Shown: positions 1 through 6,094 of the stretch, one piece after another
Layout of the letters: every line of letters starts with the position of its first letter
Position numbering within the stretch: position 1 is the stretch's first letter
Origin: Syntrophorhabdus sp.
GTDB lineage: Bacteria > Desulfobacterota > BSN033 > UBA1163
Direction of reading: 5' to 3'
DNA length: 13,641 nucleotides
NCBI GenBank assembly: GCA_020724025.1
Contig: DYHU01000080.1
Span: forward strand, 1-13,641
Program-made: the position numbers and the translations under genes
The notes under the pieces: generated by a model
What the model saw: the letters and a program-made list of their open reading frames with translations, nothing else
Told to the model about the DNA's origin: nothing
Database searches by the model: none

Positions 1-54
1 AAGGTTTTGGAGGGAGAACCTTCCGACCCTTTCGGGTCAAGTAACACCCCATAA
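1..54 (+). other. Possible 3' end of an upstream coding region
   Basis: Frame 1 is open from the first base and ends at TAA (52-54), reading KVLEGEPSDPFGSSNTP. The other two forward frames are also open over this short stretch, so the frame cannot be decided. It also contains two small inverted repeats: AAGGTT (1-6) with AACCTT (17-22), and GACCC (25-29) with GGGTC (34-38). A third, AGAAGG (58-63) with CCTTCT (72-77), lies after the stop and could be a weak terminator. I do not recognise the product. Confidence 0.25.
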
Positions 55-165
55 CTGAGAAGGTCATTTTTCCTTCTTGCAAGTTGAAGGGTAAAGAAAT
101 AAACTGTTGATACCATCATGGATTCAAATCATGAGGTCATCGTAAGGAATCGTTCATATCAGAAT

Positions 166-909
166 ATGAAATTGAAATATTTAGGCTCCATTGTCCTCGT
201 CCTGATATTTATTCTCTTCACCCATCCCTGTTTTGCTTTCGACCATCAGGAAATCCAGAGAATTCAGTCTCTTTTGCAGGGTAAGCCTGTAGGAGAAAGG
301 ATTGCCGCATGGGCGGAGAGGTTTGTGGGCACACCCTATGATCAAGACCCGATGGGCGAGTATGTCACGAAGGCAGCGATTGTGGCGGATGAGAGGGTGG
401 ATTGCATGTATTTAACTTTTCGGGCGGTGGAGCTGGCCCTGAGCCGGACGCCTGAAGAGGCGATCCAGATTGGACTGGAGAAACGATTCCATTCAAAAGG
501 AATTCTTAAGGATGGGAAGGTCGTCAATTATGAAGACCGGTTTGAATACGGGGAAGATATGATCTTCAGCGTTAAATGGGGGAAGGAGATCACTTCACAG
601 GTTGGAAGGACAGAAAGGATAAAGGGTTCGAGAGGAAAGGCGTTGGTAGAGACTCTTCCTTCAAATGGACTTCTCAAGGGAATGGGGAAATTGAGGAGCG
701 GCGATATCCTCTTTTTCATCAAAAAGGTTGAGGAGAGAAAAGTGGAGGAGATTGTCGGACATATCGGGATCATCAAGGTTGAACGGGAAGTCTATCTCAT
801 CCATGCCGGTGGGACAAAGGGGAAGGGCGGAGAGGTGAAAAAGGTCTTGTTGGAAGAGTATCTCATGAAAATGCCGTTTGTCGGCGCTAAAATTACAAGA
901 TTTGATTGA
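166..909 (+). CDS. Secreted DUF1460-like protein (NlpC/P60-type fold)
   Basis: Predicted exported protein of about 247 residues, resembling the DUF1460 group of putative cell-wall amidases or peptidases. Starting at ATG 166, the N-terminus MKLKYLGSIVLVLIFILF, followed by a small-residue cleavage region (CFAF), is a clear signal peptide. A longer reading from ATG 118 adds 16 polar residues in front and has no ribosome binding site; TAAGGA (143-148) lies ahead of 166, at slightly long spacing. The mature part has FVGTPYD, then VDCMYL with the likely catalytic Cys, and near the C-terminus RSGDILFF, VGHIGII with the likely catalytic His, and YLIHAGG. That Cys-then-His order fits NlpC/P60-like enzymes. 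It probably acts in the periplasm on peptidoglycan, but substrate and partners cannot be read from the sequence. It is monocistronic here, with no clear promoter. Confidence 0.7.
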   Translation: MKLKYLGSIVLVLIFILFTHPCFAFDHQEIQRIQSLLQGKPVGERIAAWAERFVGTPYDQDPMGEYVTKAAIVADERVDCMYLTFRAVELALSRTPEEAIQIGLEKRFHSKGILKDGKVVNYEDRFEYGEDMIFSVKWGKEITSQVGRTERIKGSRGKALVETLPSNGLLKGMGKLRSGDILFFIKKVEERKVEEIVGHIGIIKVEREVYLIHAGGTKGKGGEVKKVLLEEYLMKMPFVGAKITRFD

Positions 910-1382
910 ATAATTTTATAGGTTCCCTGCAATTGTTTCCTAATTCCTTGAGACAGCATCCTTTCCTTCAGGACTAATGCCACTCTCCACGGTGGGAACC
1001 TCTCGGCTTGAAAACAAAGAGAGCCATTCTTCTCTAAGAAATGAAATGTCTCCTCAGCCGGATCCCTCTGCTTTGGAAAAGCCATTTATTTTGAAAAGAT
1101 TCCGGTCAACCCGACCTGATCGCCCCTCCTCTCGATCTCTTTCAGGTCAATCGTATAGAGACCTTTCTTTCTCATTCGGTCGAAATATGCGGAACCGGAA
1201 AAGGTAAATTTAAAGCCCATTCCTGTCTCGGACTCCATCTGAGCTCGGGCAGGGGGGGCTGCTAAAAGGTGAGTTTCCCGTGGGCGAAAGCCTCTGTTTA
1301 ATTCCAGGGGAAGAGAAGGCATTTTTTATGAAGATAGGTTAAAAAAATGTCAAGAAAGAGGTCCGAGGAACAAATTTTTCTA
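910..1382. other. Gene-poor stretch with two abutting minus-strand reading frames
   Basis: About 470 bases without a gene I can name. On the minus strand an open frame of 78 codons (1322-1086) ends exactly where a second of 97 codons begins (1085-792); the second runs into the 3' end of the DUF1460-like gene. Parts of the first (for example SGSAYFDRMRKKGLYTIDLK) read like real protein, but neither frame has a ribosome binding site or visible promoter and I recognise no domain. A plus-strand frame (977-1207) overlaps them and looks like a shadow. This may be a decayed gene or non-coding spacer. I found no riboswitch, tRNA or known small RNA. Confidence 0.3.
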
Positions 1383-1411
1383 TTGTTTACCACTCGCAAG
1401 AAAAGTATAAT
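1383..1411 (+). promoter_or_regulatory. Sigma70-type promoter for the acidic-tail protein
   Basis: TTGTTT (1383-1388) and a perfect TATAAT (1406-1411) are separated by 17 bases. Transcription should start near 1418. A ribosome binding site AGGAGGT (1443-1449) follows, 11 bases before the ATG at 1461. Confidence 0.75.
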
Positions 1412-1460
1412 ATGACCAAGATCAAGATTTATTTCAGGCTACAGGAGGTAAACATTTTTT

Positions 1461-1778
1461 ATGATCCGGGTGTTTAATAAAAATTATCGTAAGGCGATGG
1501 ACCTTCTGGAAGGTTTCACGAGCAGCGAGAAGATGGAGATGGCCGAGAGGGTCATGGAATGGTTTAAGGATCTACCCGAGGAGTATGTGATCTCTCTGGC
1601 ATTCTTTTTTAACGAGGTGATCGATGACCTCGGAGATGACAGCCTGGAGAAGGTCGACCTTAAGGCTAAATCCAAAAGAAAACACGAAGAGGAAGAAGAG
1701 GAAGAGGCCGACGAGTATGAAGAGGATGAAGAAGATGAGAAAGACTATGGAGAGGAGGAGGATGAAGAGGACTATTGA
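1461..1778 (+). CDS. Small orphan protein with a highly acidic C-terminal tail
   Basis: A 105-residue protein I do not recognise. Residues 1 to about 65 look like a compact helical domain (MIRVFNKNYRKAMDLLEGF, then alternating charged and hydrophobic residues). A short basic linker KSKRKH follows, then a tail from about residue 75 in which 24 of 31 residues are Glu or Asp. There is no signal peptide or membrane segment, so it is probably cytoplasmic. The gene has a near-consensus promoter and a full AGGAGGT ribosome binding site, which argues that it is real and well expressed. It ends only 4 bases from the end of the convergent AAA ATPase gene, with no obvious terminator between them. Low-complexity acidic tails are often flexible and may bind basic or metal partners; that is inference, not a function call. 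Confidence 0.75.
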   Translation: MIRVFNKNYRKAMDLLEGFTSSEKMEMAERVMEWFKDLPEEYVISLAFFFNEVIDDLGDDSLEKVDLKAKSKRKHEEEEEEEADEYEEDEEDEKDYGEEEDEEDY

Positions 1779-1782
1779 TCTC

Positions 1783-3288
1783 TTACTTGGAGGCTGGAAT
1801 GGCGCGATTATAAGCCCAGCGCTCCATCCTTCCGATCTCCTCTCTCATGGTCGTTGAAAGGGGAATGGTGTTTCCCGCAGCGATGACAATATCCTGCTCA
1901 TTGATGGGTCGCCCTGAATTGAAAGCATCAATCATCGCCCCATTGACCGCCTGCTCAATCTCAGCGCCGTTAAACCCTTCGGTCACCTTAATCAGCATAT
2001 TCAAATTGACCTGTGAGAGGTCCGCCCCATTCTTTGCGAGATGAATGGAGAGGATGGACTTTCTCTCCTGGGCATTGGGAAGGGTGACGAAGAAGATCTG
2101 GTCGAAGCGGCCCTTTCTTAAGACCTCCGGAGGAAGGAGTTCGATCACATTGGCTGTGGCGGCGATAAAGACGAAGTTTTTTTTCTCCTGCATCCAGGTG
2201 AGGAAGGAGGCGAAGACCCTCGATTGCGTCCCCCCGCCGGCCTTTTGACTTTGAATGCTGATCCCGGCTTCGATCTCATCGATCCAGAGCACGGAAGGGG
2301 CAACGGTCTCCGCTGTTTGAAGTGCGATCTGAAGGGCTTTTTCAGGTTCTCCCATGGTTCCATCGTAAAGCCTTGCCATATCGAGATGAAGCAAAGGGAC
2401 TCCCCAGAAGGAGGCAAAGACCTTTGCACAGAGGCTTTTCCCGCATCCTGAAACGCCGGTGATCAAGACCCCTTTCGGAAGGTGGAGGCCAAAAGCCCCT
2501 CCTTCCTTGCTCAACACACTGGTCCTCTTTCTCAGCCAATCTTTGAGGTTTTCGAGGCCGCCGATCTCATCGAGGGTAGGCCGGTCGGTGATCAATTTCA
2601 GAACTCCCGACTTTCTGATCAGTTGCCCTTTTTCTTCTATGATCCCATCGACGACAGAGGCATCGAGGGTGGTCCTTCCGACCAGGGCACTCCGGCAGGC
2701 GCGGGCCACCTGGTCAAGGGAGAGGCCGAGGGCGGCCTTGACCATCTGTTCTTTCAAATCGGGCGTCAGGGATTCTGTCAGTTTGGCGGCATAAGGGCTT
2801 CCGCTGATCACGCTGTTCAAAATACGTTCCACTTCAGTGGCATCCGGCATGGGGAGTTCGTAGATAACCATATCCCGGCGGAGTTCCTCCGGCACGACCA
2901 GAACAGGCGCAATGATGAAGAGGGTGGTGTAGCGATTTCGGAGAGCCCGGTGGACATCCTTTATCTTTCTCGTGATAAGCGGATCCCCATCCATCAGGGA
3001 GTGGATTCCCTCGAAGAGATAGAAGGCCTGGTCTGTTCGCTGGATCACTTTATCGAGCGCATCGAGGGGATTCTTGGAATTCTCAATGGTCTCCTCCTCG
3101 CCGGTCAGACCCTGGAAGGGATTCCAGATGAAGAGTTTGGGTCTGGGTTGAAAGGTGGCGGAGAACTCTTTGATAAGGCTCTCCACGCGATCCTCTTCAT
3201 CCGAGAGGATATAGACGATGGAGGCCTTCGAGAGAACCAATTTCTTCAGGTCCTGAAGGATCTGCTGTTTTTTTGACGGCTCATCCAT
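1783..3288 (-). CDS. AAA family ATPase, Ycf46-like
   Basis: A 501-residue ATPase. The N-terminal part (about 1-230) resembles the Ycf46-type domain (VYILSDEEDRVESLIKE near the start) and may be a degenerate AAA-like module. A canonical AAA module follows: Walker A GVSGCGKS at residues 278-285 (Lys284), Walker B LWIDEIE with Asp337-Glu338, then an arginine-finger region RKGRFDQIFFV and an AAA lid. Ycf46-like proteins are widespread in chloroplasts, cyanobacteria and other bacteria; in cyanobacteria they have been linked to carbon uptake regulation, and elsewhere the role is unknown. An upstream TTG at 3324 would add 12 residues, but it lies inside the likely -35 box, so ATG 3288 is chosen. There is no ribosome binding site ahead of it. 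It is convergent with the acidic-tail gene and divergent from lgt. Confidence 0.85.
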   Translation of the reverse strand: MDEPSKKQQILQDLKKLVLSKASIVYILSDEEDRVESLIKEFSATFQPRPKLFIWNPFQGLTGEEETIENSKNPLDALDKVIQRTDQAFYLFEGIHSLMDGDPLITRKIKDVHRALRNRYTTLFIIAPVLVVPEELRRDMVIYELPMPDATEVERILNSVISGSPYAAKLTESLTPDLKEQMVKAALGLSLDQVARACRSALVGRTTLDASVVDGIIEEKGQLIRKSGVLKLITDRPTLDEIGGLENLKDWLRKRTSVLSKEGGAFGLHLPKGVLITGVSGCGKSLCAKVFASFWGVPLLHLDMARLYDGTMGEPEKALQIALQTAETVAPSVLWIDEIEAGISIQSQKAGGGTQSRVFASFLTWMQEKKNFVFIAATANVIELLPPEVLRKGRFDQIFFVTLPNAQERKSILSIHLAKNGADLSQVNLNMLIKVTEGFNGAEIEQAVNGAMIDAFNSGRPINEQDIVIAAGNTIPLSTTMREEIGRMERWAYNRAIPASK

Positions 3289-3295
3289 AAATTTA

Positions 3296-3324
3296 ATTAT
3301 ATAGAAATTGGCATTAAAGGTCAA
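3296..3324 (-). promoter_or_regulatory. Sigma70-type promoter for the AAA ATPase, likely leaderless
   Basis: Read on the minus strand: TTGACC (3324-3319), 17 bases, then a perfect TATAAT (3301-3296). The start of transcription expected 6-8 bases further on falls at about 3288-3290, on or next to the ATG at 3288. The transcript would therefore have no or almost no leader, which agrees with the lack of a ribosome binding site. Confidence 0.75.
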
Positions 3325-3340
3325 ATATTTCTGAAAATGG

Positions 3341-3369
3341 TTGAATCTTTATCTGTTATTGAATAAAAT
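3341..3369 (+). promoter_or_regulatory. Sigma70-type promoter for lgt
   Basis: TTGAAT (3341-3346), 17-base spacer, TAAAAT (3364-3369). Expected start of transcription is near 3376, giving a very short leader that overlaps the ribosome binding site GAGGTG (3375-3380), itself 7 bases before the ATG at 3388. This promoter and that of the AAA ATPase diverge within about 75 bases. Confidence 0.65.
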
Positions 3370-3387
3370 GATGTGAGGTGAGATGAC

Positions 3388-4158
3388 ATGAAAGTGGACT
3401 TCAATCCCATCATGATCGATCTGGGACTGGTCCGGGTGAGTTGGTACGGAATGATGTATGTCCTTGGGTTTATTGGTTCCTACCTTCTCGTGCGGTACCA
3501 AATGAAGAGGAAGGATTTTGGAATTTCAAGGATCGAGGTGGAAAATCTCTACTTCTATCTCATCATTGGGCTGATGGTGGGCGCCCGTTTGGGGTATGTC
3601 CTCTTTTACGATCTCAGGATGTACCTCTCCGATCCTCTTGAGATCTTTGCCATCTGGCGCGGGGGGATGTCATTTCACGGAGGATTGATAGGTGTTCTCA
3701 TTGTGGCGATTCTCTTCTCGTGGAGGAACAAAAAACCCTTCTGGAAGGTTGCTGATCTTATTATCGTGACCGCTCCCATCGGCCTGGGTCTGGGAAGGAT
3801 AGGAAATTTTATCAATGGAGAGCTCTATGGCCGGGTGACACAGGTTCCCTGGGGAATGATCTTTCCCAGAGGAGGGCCTCTTCCCCGCCATCCGTCGCAA
3901 CTCTATGAAAGCGCACTGGAGGGAGGGGTTCTTTTTATCATTCTATGGCTTCTCAAAGATAAAAAGCTCCCAACAGGTGGACTGTTAGCGCTCTTTCTAT
4001 CCCTCTATGGCCTGTTTCGTTTCTTCGTCGAATTTTTCAGAGAACCGGATGGACACATCGGATTCATCGTGGGTCCCTTCACCCTGGGCCAGGTCTTCTC
4101 CTTCATCATGATTGCGGGAGGAGTTGTTCTCTACATCTACCTGAAGAGAAAAGATTGA
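3388..4158 (+). CDS. lgt: Prolipoprotein diacylglyceryl transferase
   Basis: Inner-membrane enzyme that transfers a diacylglyceryl group from phosphatidylglycerol to the lipobox cysteine of prolipoproteins, the first step of lipoprotein maturation. The 256 residues match the family's usual length. Visible hallmarks are the start MKVDFNPIMIDLGLVRVSWYG, the conserved MSFHGGLIG around the essential His, the signature GRIGNFINGELYGR, and PRHPSQLYE after it, together with about seven hydrophobic segments. Start ATG 3388 has GAGGTG seven bases upstream. The gene has its own promoter and is followed by a strong stem-loop, so it is probably a single-gene unit. Its closeness to the menaquinone operon looks incidental. 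Confidence 0.96.
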   Translation: MKVDFNPIMIDLGLVRVSWYGMMYVLGFIGSYLLVRYQMKRKDFGISRIEVENLYFYLIIGLMVGARLGYVLFYDLRMYLSDPLEIFAIWRGGMSFHGGLIGVLIVAILFSWRNKKPFWKVADLIIVTAPIGLGLGRIGNFINGELYGRVTQVPWGMIFPRGGPLPRHPSQLYESALEGGVLFIILWLLKDKKLPTGGLLALFLSLYGLFRFFVEFFREPDGHIGFIVGPFTLGQVFSFIMIAGGVVLYIYLKRKD

Positions 4159-4169
4159 TACGTTCGACA

Positions 4170-4205
4170 GCGCTATACCCCGATTTTTAAATCGGGGTTT
4201 AGCGC
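4170..4205 (+). terminator. 36-base stem-loop after lgt; possible terminator or REP-like repeat
   Basis: GCGCTA (4170-4175) pairs with TAGCGC (4200-4205), and ACCCCGATTT (4177-4186) with AAATCGGGGT (4189-4198), with one T-T mismatch and a 2-base loop. It stands 11 bases after the lgt stop. No run of T follows, so a classical intrinsic terminator is not certain. The near-perfect symmetry would also suit a dispersed palindromic repeat. The rest of the spacer up to 4260 shows nothing I can name. Confidence 0.5.
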
Positions 4206-4260
4206 CGCTCAGTATCAACCCTGAGCATACATCGGGCTTCAGACCGGGGAGTCGAATGGG

Positions 4261-4289
4261 TTGATTTTTCTCTTTTTTTGTCTTAAAAA
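4261..4289 (+). promoter_or_regulatory. Candidate tetR promoter overlapping an operator
   Basis: TTGATT (4261-4266), 17 bases, TAAAAA (4284-4289). The -10 box runs directly into the palindrome at 4289-4304, so a bound repressor would cover the start of transcription. The -10 match is only moderate. Confidence 0.5.
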
Positions 4290-4304
4290 TGACCAGATGG
4301 TCAT
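4289..4304. promoter_or_regulatory. TetR operator O1 (16-base palindrome)
   Basis: ATGACCAGATGGTCAT: perfect 7-base arms (ATGACCA and TGGTCAT) around a GA centre. It sits between the candidate -10 box and the tetR ribosome binding site (AAGGGA, 4307-4312), the usual place for autorepression by a TetR-family protein. A second copy lies ahead of mqnE at 4974-4989. Confidence 0.8.
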
Positions 4305-4314
4305 ATAAGGGATT

Positions 4315-4956
4315 ATGGAAGCAAAGAAGACCTTTTTCAATCTGCCGGAAGAGAAACAGAAACGGGTTCTGGAGACAGCCCTTGAGGAGTTCTCTGAGAA
4401 GGGCTATGAAGGGGCGAGCATCAACCTGATCGTCTCGAAACTTGGCATTGCCAAAGGGTCCATCTACCAGTATTTTACCGACAAGAAGAGCCTCTTTCTC
4501 TACATCTTCGATTATGCCGTAGAGATCATCCGCAAAACTTTGAAGCAGGTTAAACATGAGACGAGGGAGGAGCCGACCTTTGAAAGGATCAGGAGATCGC
4601 TTCTCGCAGGCGTGGACTTCATTGAACGCCATCCATTCATCTACCGCGGTTATCTGAAGGTGATGTTTGAGAGGGAGGCGCCTTTCCGGCAGGAGCTCCT
4701 TCAGAAGATTCGCCTCTTCTCTTCGGAATACCTGACCTCCCTCCTTCTCGAAGGAAGGGAGAGGGGCGAAATAAGAGAGGATGTGGATCTGGAGACGATG
4801 ATTTTTCTTCTGGATGCGGTCATGGACCGTTTTTTACAGGCCTATGCCGTTCCCTATCTCGATTCAGGACTGAACCTCAATCGAATGAAACGTCCTGAGG
4901 TGGAACGCCATGTCGATGAGATCGTGGAATTGATCAGGAAGGGGATCGGGAAATAA
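4315..4956 (+). CDS. TetR/AcrR-family regulator, likely of the menaquinone operon
   Basis: A 213-residue TetR-family DNA-binding protein. The N-terminal domain is typical: helix 1 KQKRVLETALEEFSEKGYEG, then the helix-turn-helix INLIVSKLGIAKGSIYQYF (about residues 40-58) and DKKSLFLYIF. Residues from about 75 on are the helical ligand-binding and dimerisation domain; its ligand cannot be read. ATG 4315 is preceded by AAGGGA. The gene is flanked by two nearly identical 16-base palindromes, one over its own promoter and one in the 49-base gap before mqnE, which points to autoregulation and to control of the genes downstream. TetR proteins mostly repress and are released by a small ligand; a quinone or pathway intermediate would be a reasonable candidate here, but that is inference. 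Alternatively it could be a fatty-acid-type regulator. Confidence 0.9.
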   Translation: MEAKKTFFNLPEEKQKRVLETALEEFSEKGYEGASINLIVSKLGIAKGSIYQYFTDKKSLFLYIFDYAVEIIRKTLKQVKHETREEPTFERIRRSLLAGVDFIERHPFIYRGYLKVMFEREAPFRQELLQKIRLFSSEYLTSLLLEGRERGEIREDVDLETMIFLLDAVMDRFLQAYAVPYLDSGLNLNRMKRPEVERHVDEIVELIRKGIGK

Positions 4957-4973
4957 ATTTTTTTCATCTTCAA

Positions 4974-4989
4974 ATGACCGTATGGTCAT
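4974..4989. promoter_or_regulatory. TetR operator O2 (16-base palindrome) ahead of mqnE
   Basis: ATGACCGTATGGTCAT has 6-base perfect arms (ATGACC and GGTCAT) and matches O1 at 13 of 16 positions. It lies 18 bases after the tetR stop and 3 bases before the mqnE ribosome binding site AGGAGG (4993-4998). A weak promoter may sit upstream (TTGATC 4930-4935, TAAATT 4954-4959), in which case O2 would fall just after the start of transcription. In RNA the same bases could form a short hairpin next to the ribosome binding site. Confidence 0.78.
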
Positions 4990-5005
4990 AACAGGAGGTT
5001 AATCT

Positions 5006-6094
5006 GTGAATTGGCTAATTCGTGAAGCAGGGTTGGAGGATATTTATGAAAAGGTAAGGACCAAGGAGAGGCTTTCCTTTGAGGATGGCCTGAGGCTTTG
5101 TCGGTCCAGCCACCTTCTGGCCCTTGGTTCTCTGGCCAATATGGTCCGGGAGGGGAAGAACGGAAATAAAACCTATTATGTGTATAATCAGCACATCAAC
5201 TATTCCAATATCTGTGTCAACAGGTGCCGCTTTTGTGCCTTTGGAAAGGAAAAGGGAGATCCAGAGGCATTTGAGATGACCATTCCTGAGATTGTGGATA
5301 AGGTCAGGGAGCGGCTTCATGAGCCCATTACCGAGATCCATATCGTGGGTGGAATCCACCCGGACATGCCCTTTGACTATTATCTGGACATGCTCCGGGA
5401 GATTAAGAAGATCAGACCTCAGGTCTTTCTCCAGGCCTTTACCTGTGTTGAGATAGCCCATCTGGCCGAGATCTCCGGCCTCTCCATTGAAGAGACCCTG
5501 CTCCATTTGAGAGGGGCTGGATTGGGATCACTTCCAGGTGGTGGTGCAGAGGTTTTTAGTGACCGGATCAGGGAGAGTCTCTGTCCGAAAAAACTCTCGC
5601 CGGAGAGATGGCTCCATGTCGCCAAAACTTCGCACCGCTTAGGTATTCCCACCAATGCCACGATACTCTATGGTCACATCGAAACAGATGAGGAGAGGAT
5701 CGCCCATCTCATGGCGTTGAGGGAGGCGCAGGATGAAACAGGAGGATTTGTGGCCTTTATTCCCTTGGCCTTCCATCCAAAAAATACAGAATTCAACAAT
5801 TTTCCCAGCACCACAGGTTTTTCTGACCTGAAAAATATCGCCATCTCCCGTCTGATGCTTGATAATTTCCCTCACATCAAAGCCTTCTGGATCATGGTCG
5901 GGCAGAAGCTTGCTCAAATCTCTCTCTCCTTCGGGGCCGATGATATCGATGGGACAGTCATTGAAGAGAGGATCGTCCATATGGCCGGGGCGGAGACGAC
6001 CCAGGGCCTGACCCGAGAGGAGTTGCTCCGGCTCATTCATGAGGCAGGCAGAGACCCGGTGGAGAGGGATACCCTGTATCATGTGATTCAATGA
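5006..6094 (+). CDS. mqnE: Aminodeoxyfutalosine synthase (radical SAM)
   Basis: Radical SAM enzyme that joins 3-[(1-carboxyvinyl)oxy]benzoate, the MqnA product, to the SAM-derived 5'-deoxyadenosyl radical, giving 6-amino-6-deoxyfutalosine. The 362 residues carry the cluster motif at Cys70, Cys74 and Cys77 (ICVNRCRFCAF), then GGIHPDMPFDYY, LRGAGLGSLPGGGAEVF, NATILYGHIET, FIPLAFHPKNTEF and GADDIDGTVIEE. FHPKNT and DDIDGT separate MqnE from the sister enzyme MqnC. The start is GTG 5006, with AGGAGG seven bases upstream. It is the first gene of the run after tetR and O2, and its TGA overlaps the start of mqnC. MqnA is not in the window, so the substrate must come from a gene elsewhere. Confidence 0.95.
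   Translation: MNWLIREAGLEDIYEKVRTKERLSFEDGLRLCRSSHLLALGSLANMVREGKNGNKTYYVYNQHINYSNICVNRCRFCAFGKEKGDPEAFEMTIPEIVDKVRERLHEPITEIHIVGGIHPDMPFDYYLDMLREIKKIRPQVFLQAFTCVEIAHLAEISGLSIEETLLHLRGAGLGSLPGGGAEVFSDRIRESLCPKKLSPERWLHVAKTSHRLGIPTNATILYGHIETDEERIAHLMALREAQDETGGFVAFIPLAFHPKNTEFNNFPSTTGFSDLKNIAISRLMLDNFPHIKAFWIMVGQKLAQISLSFGADDIDGTVIEERIVHMAGAETTQGLTREELLRLIHEAGRDPVERDTLYHVIQ

Noticed and set aside
1200..1330. Possible riboswitch or structured RNA in the GC-rich spacer
   Set aside because: Short complementary patches exist (AGCCC with GGGCT), but I could not match any conserved core of a known riboswitch, and no downstream gene follows at suitable distance without the separate promoter at 1383-1411.
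2482..3276. Long plus-strand open frame of 264 codons
   Set aside because: It lies fully inside the minus-strand AAA ATPase gene, which has intact Walker motifs; the plus-strand product shows no recognisable domain and is a shadow.
1783..3288. AAA ATPase as part of a defence system or phage module
   Set aside because: It resembles Ycf46-type housekeeping ATPases and has no nuclease, protease, toxin or mobile-element neighbours.
3289..3324. Longer AAA ATPase start at TTG 3324
   Set aside because: The TTG is the first part of the -35 box of a well-spaced promoter and has no ribosome binding site.
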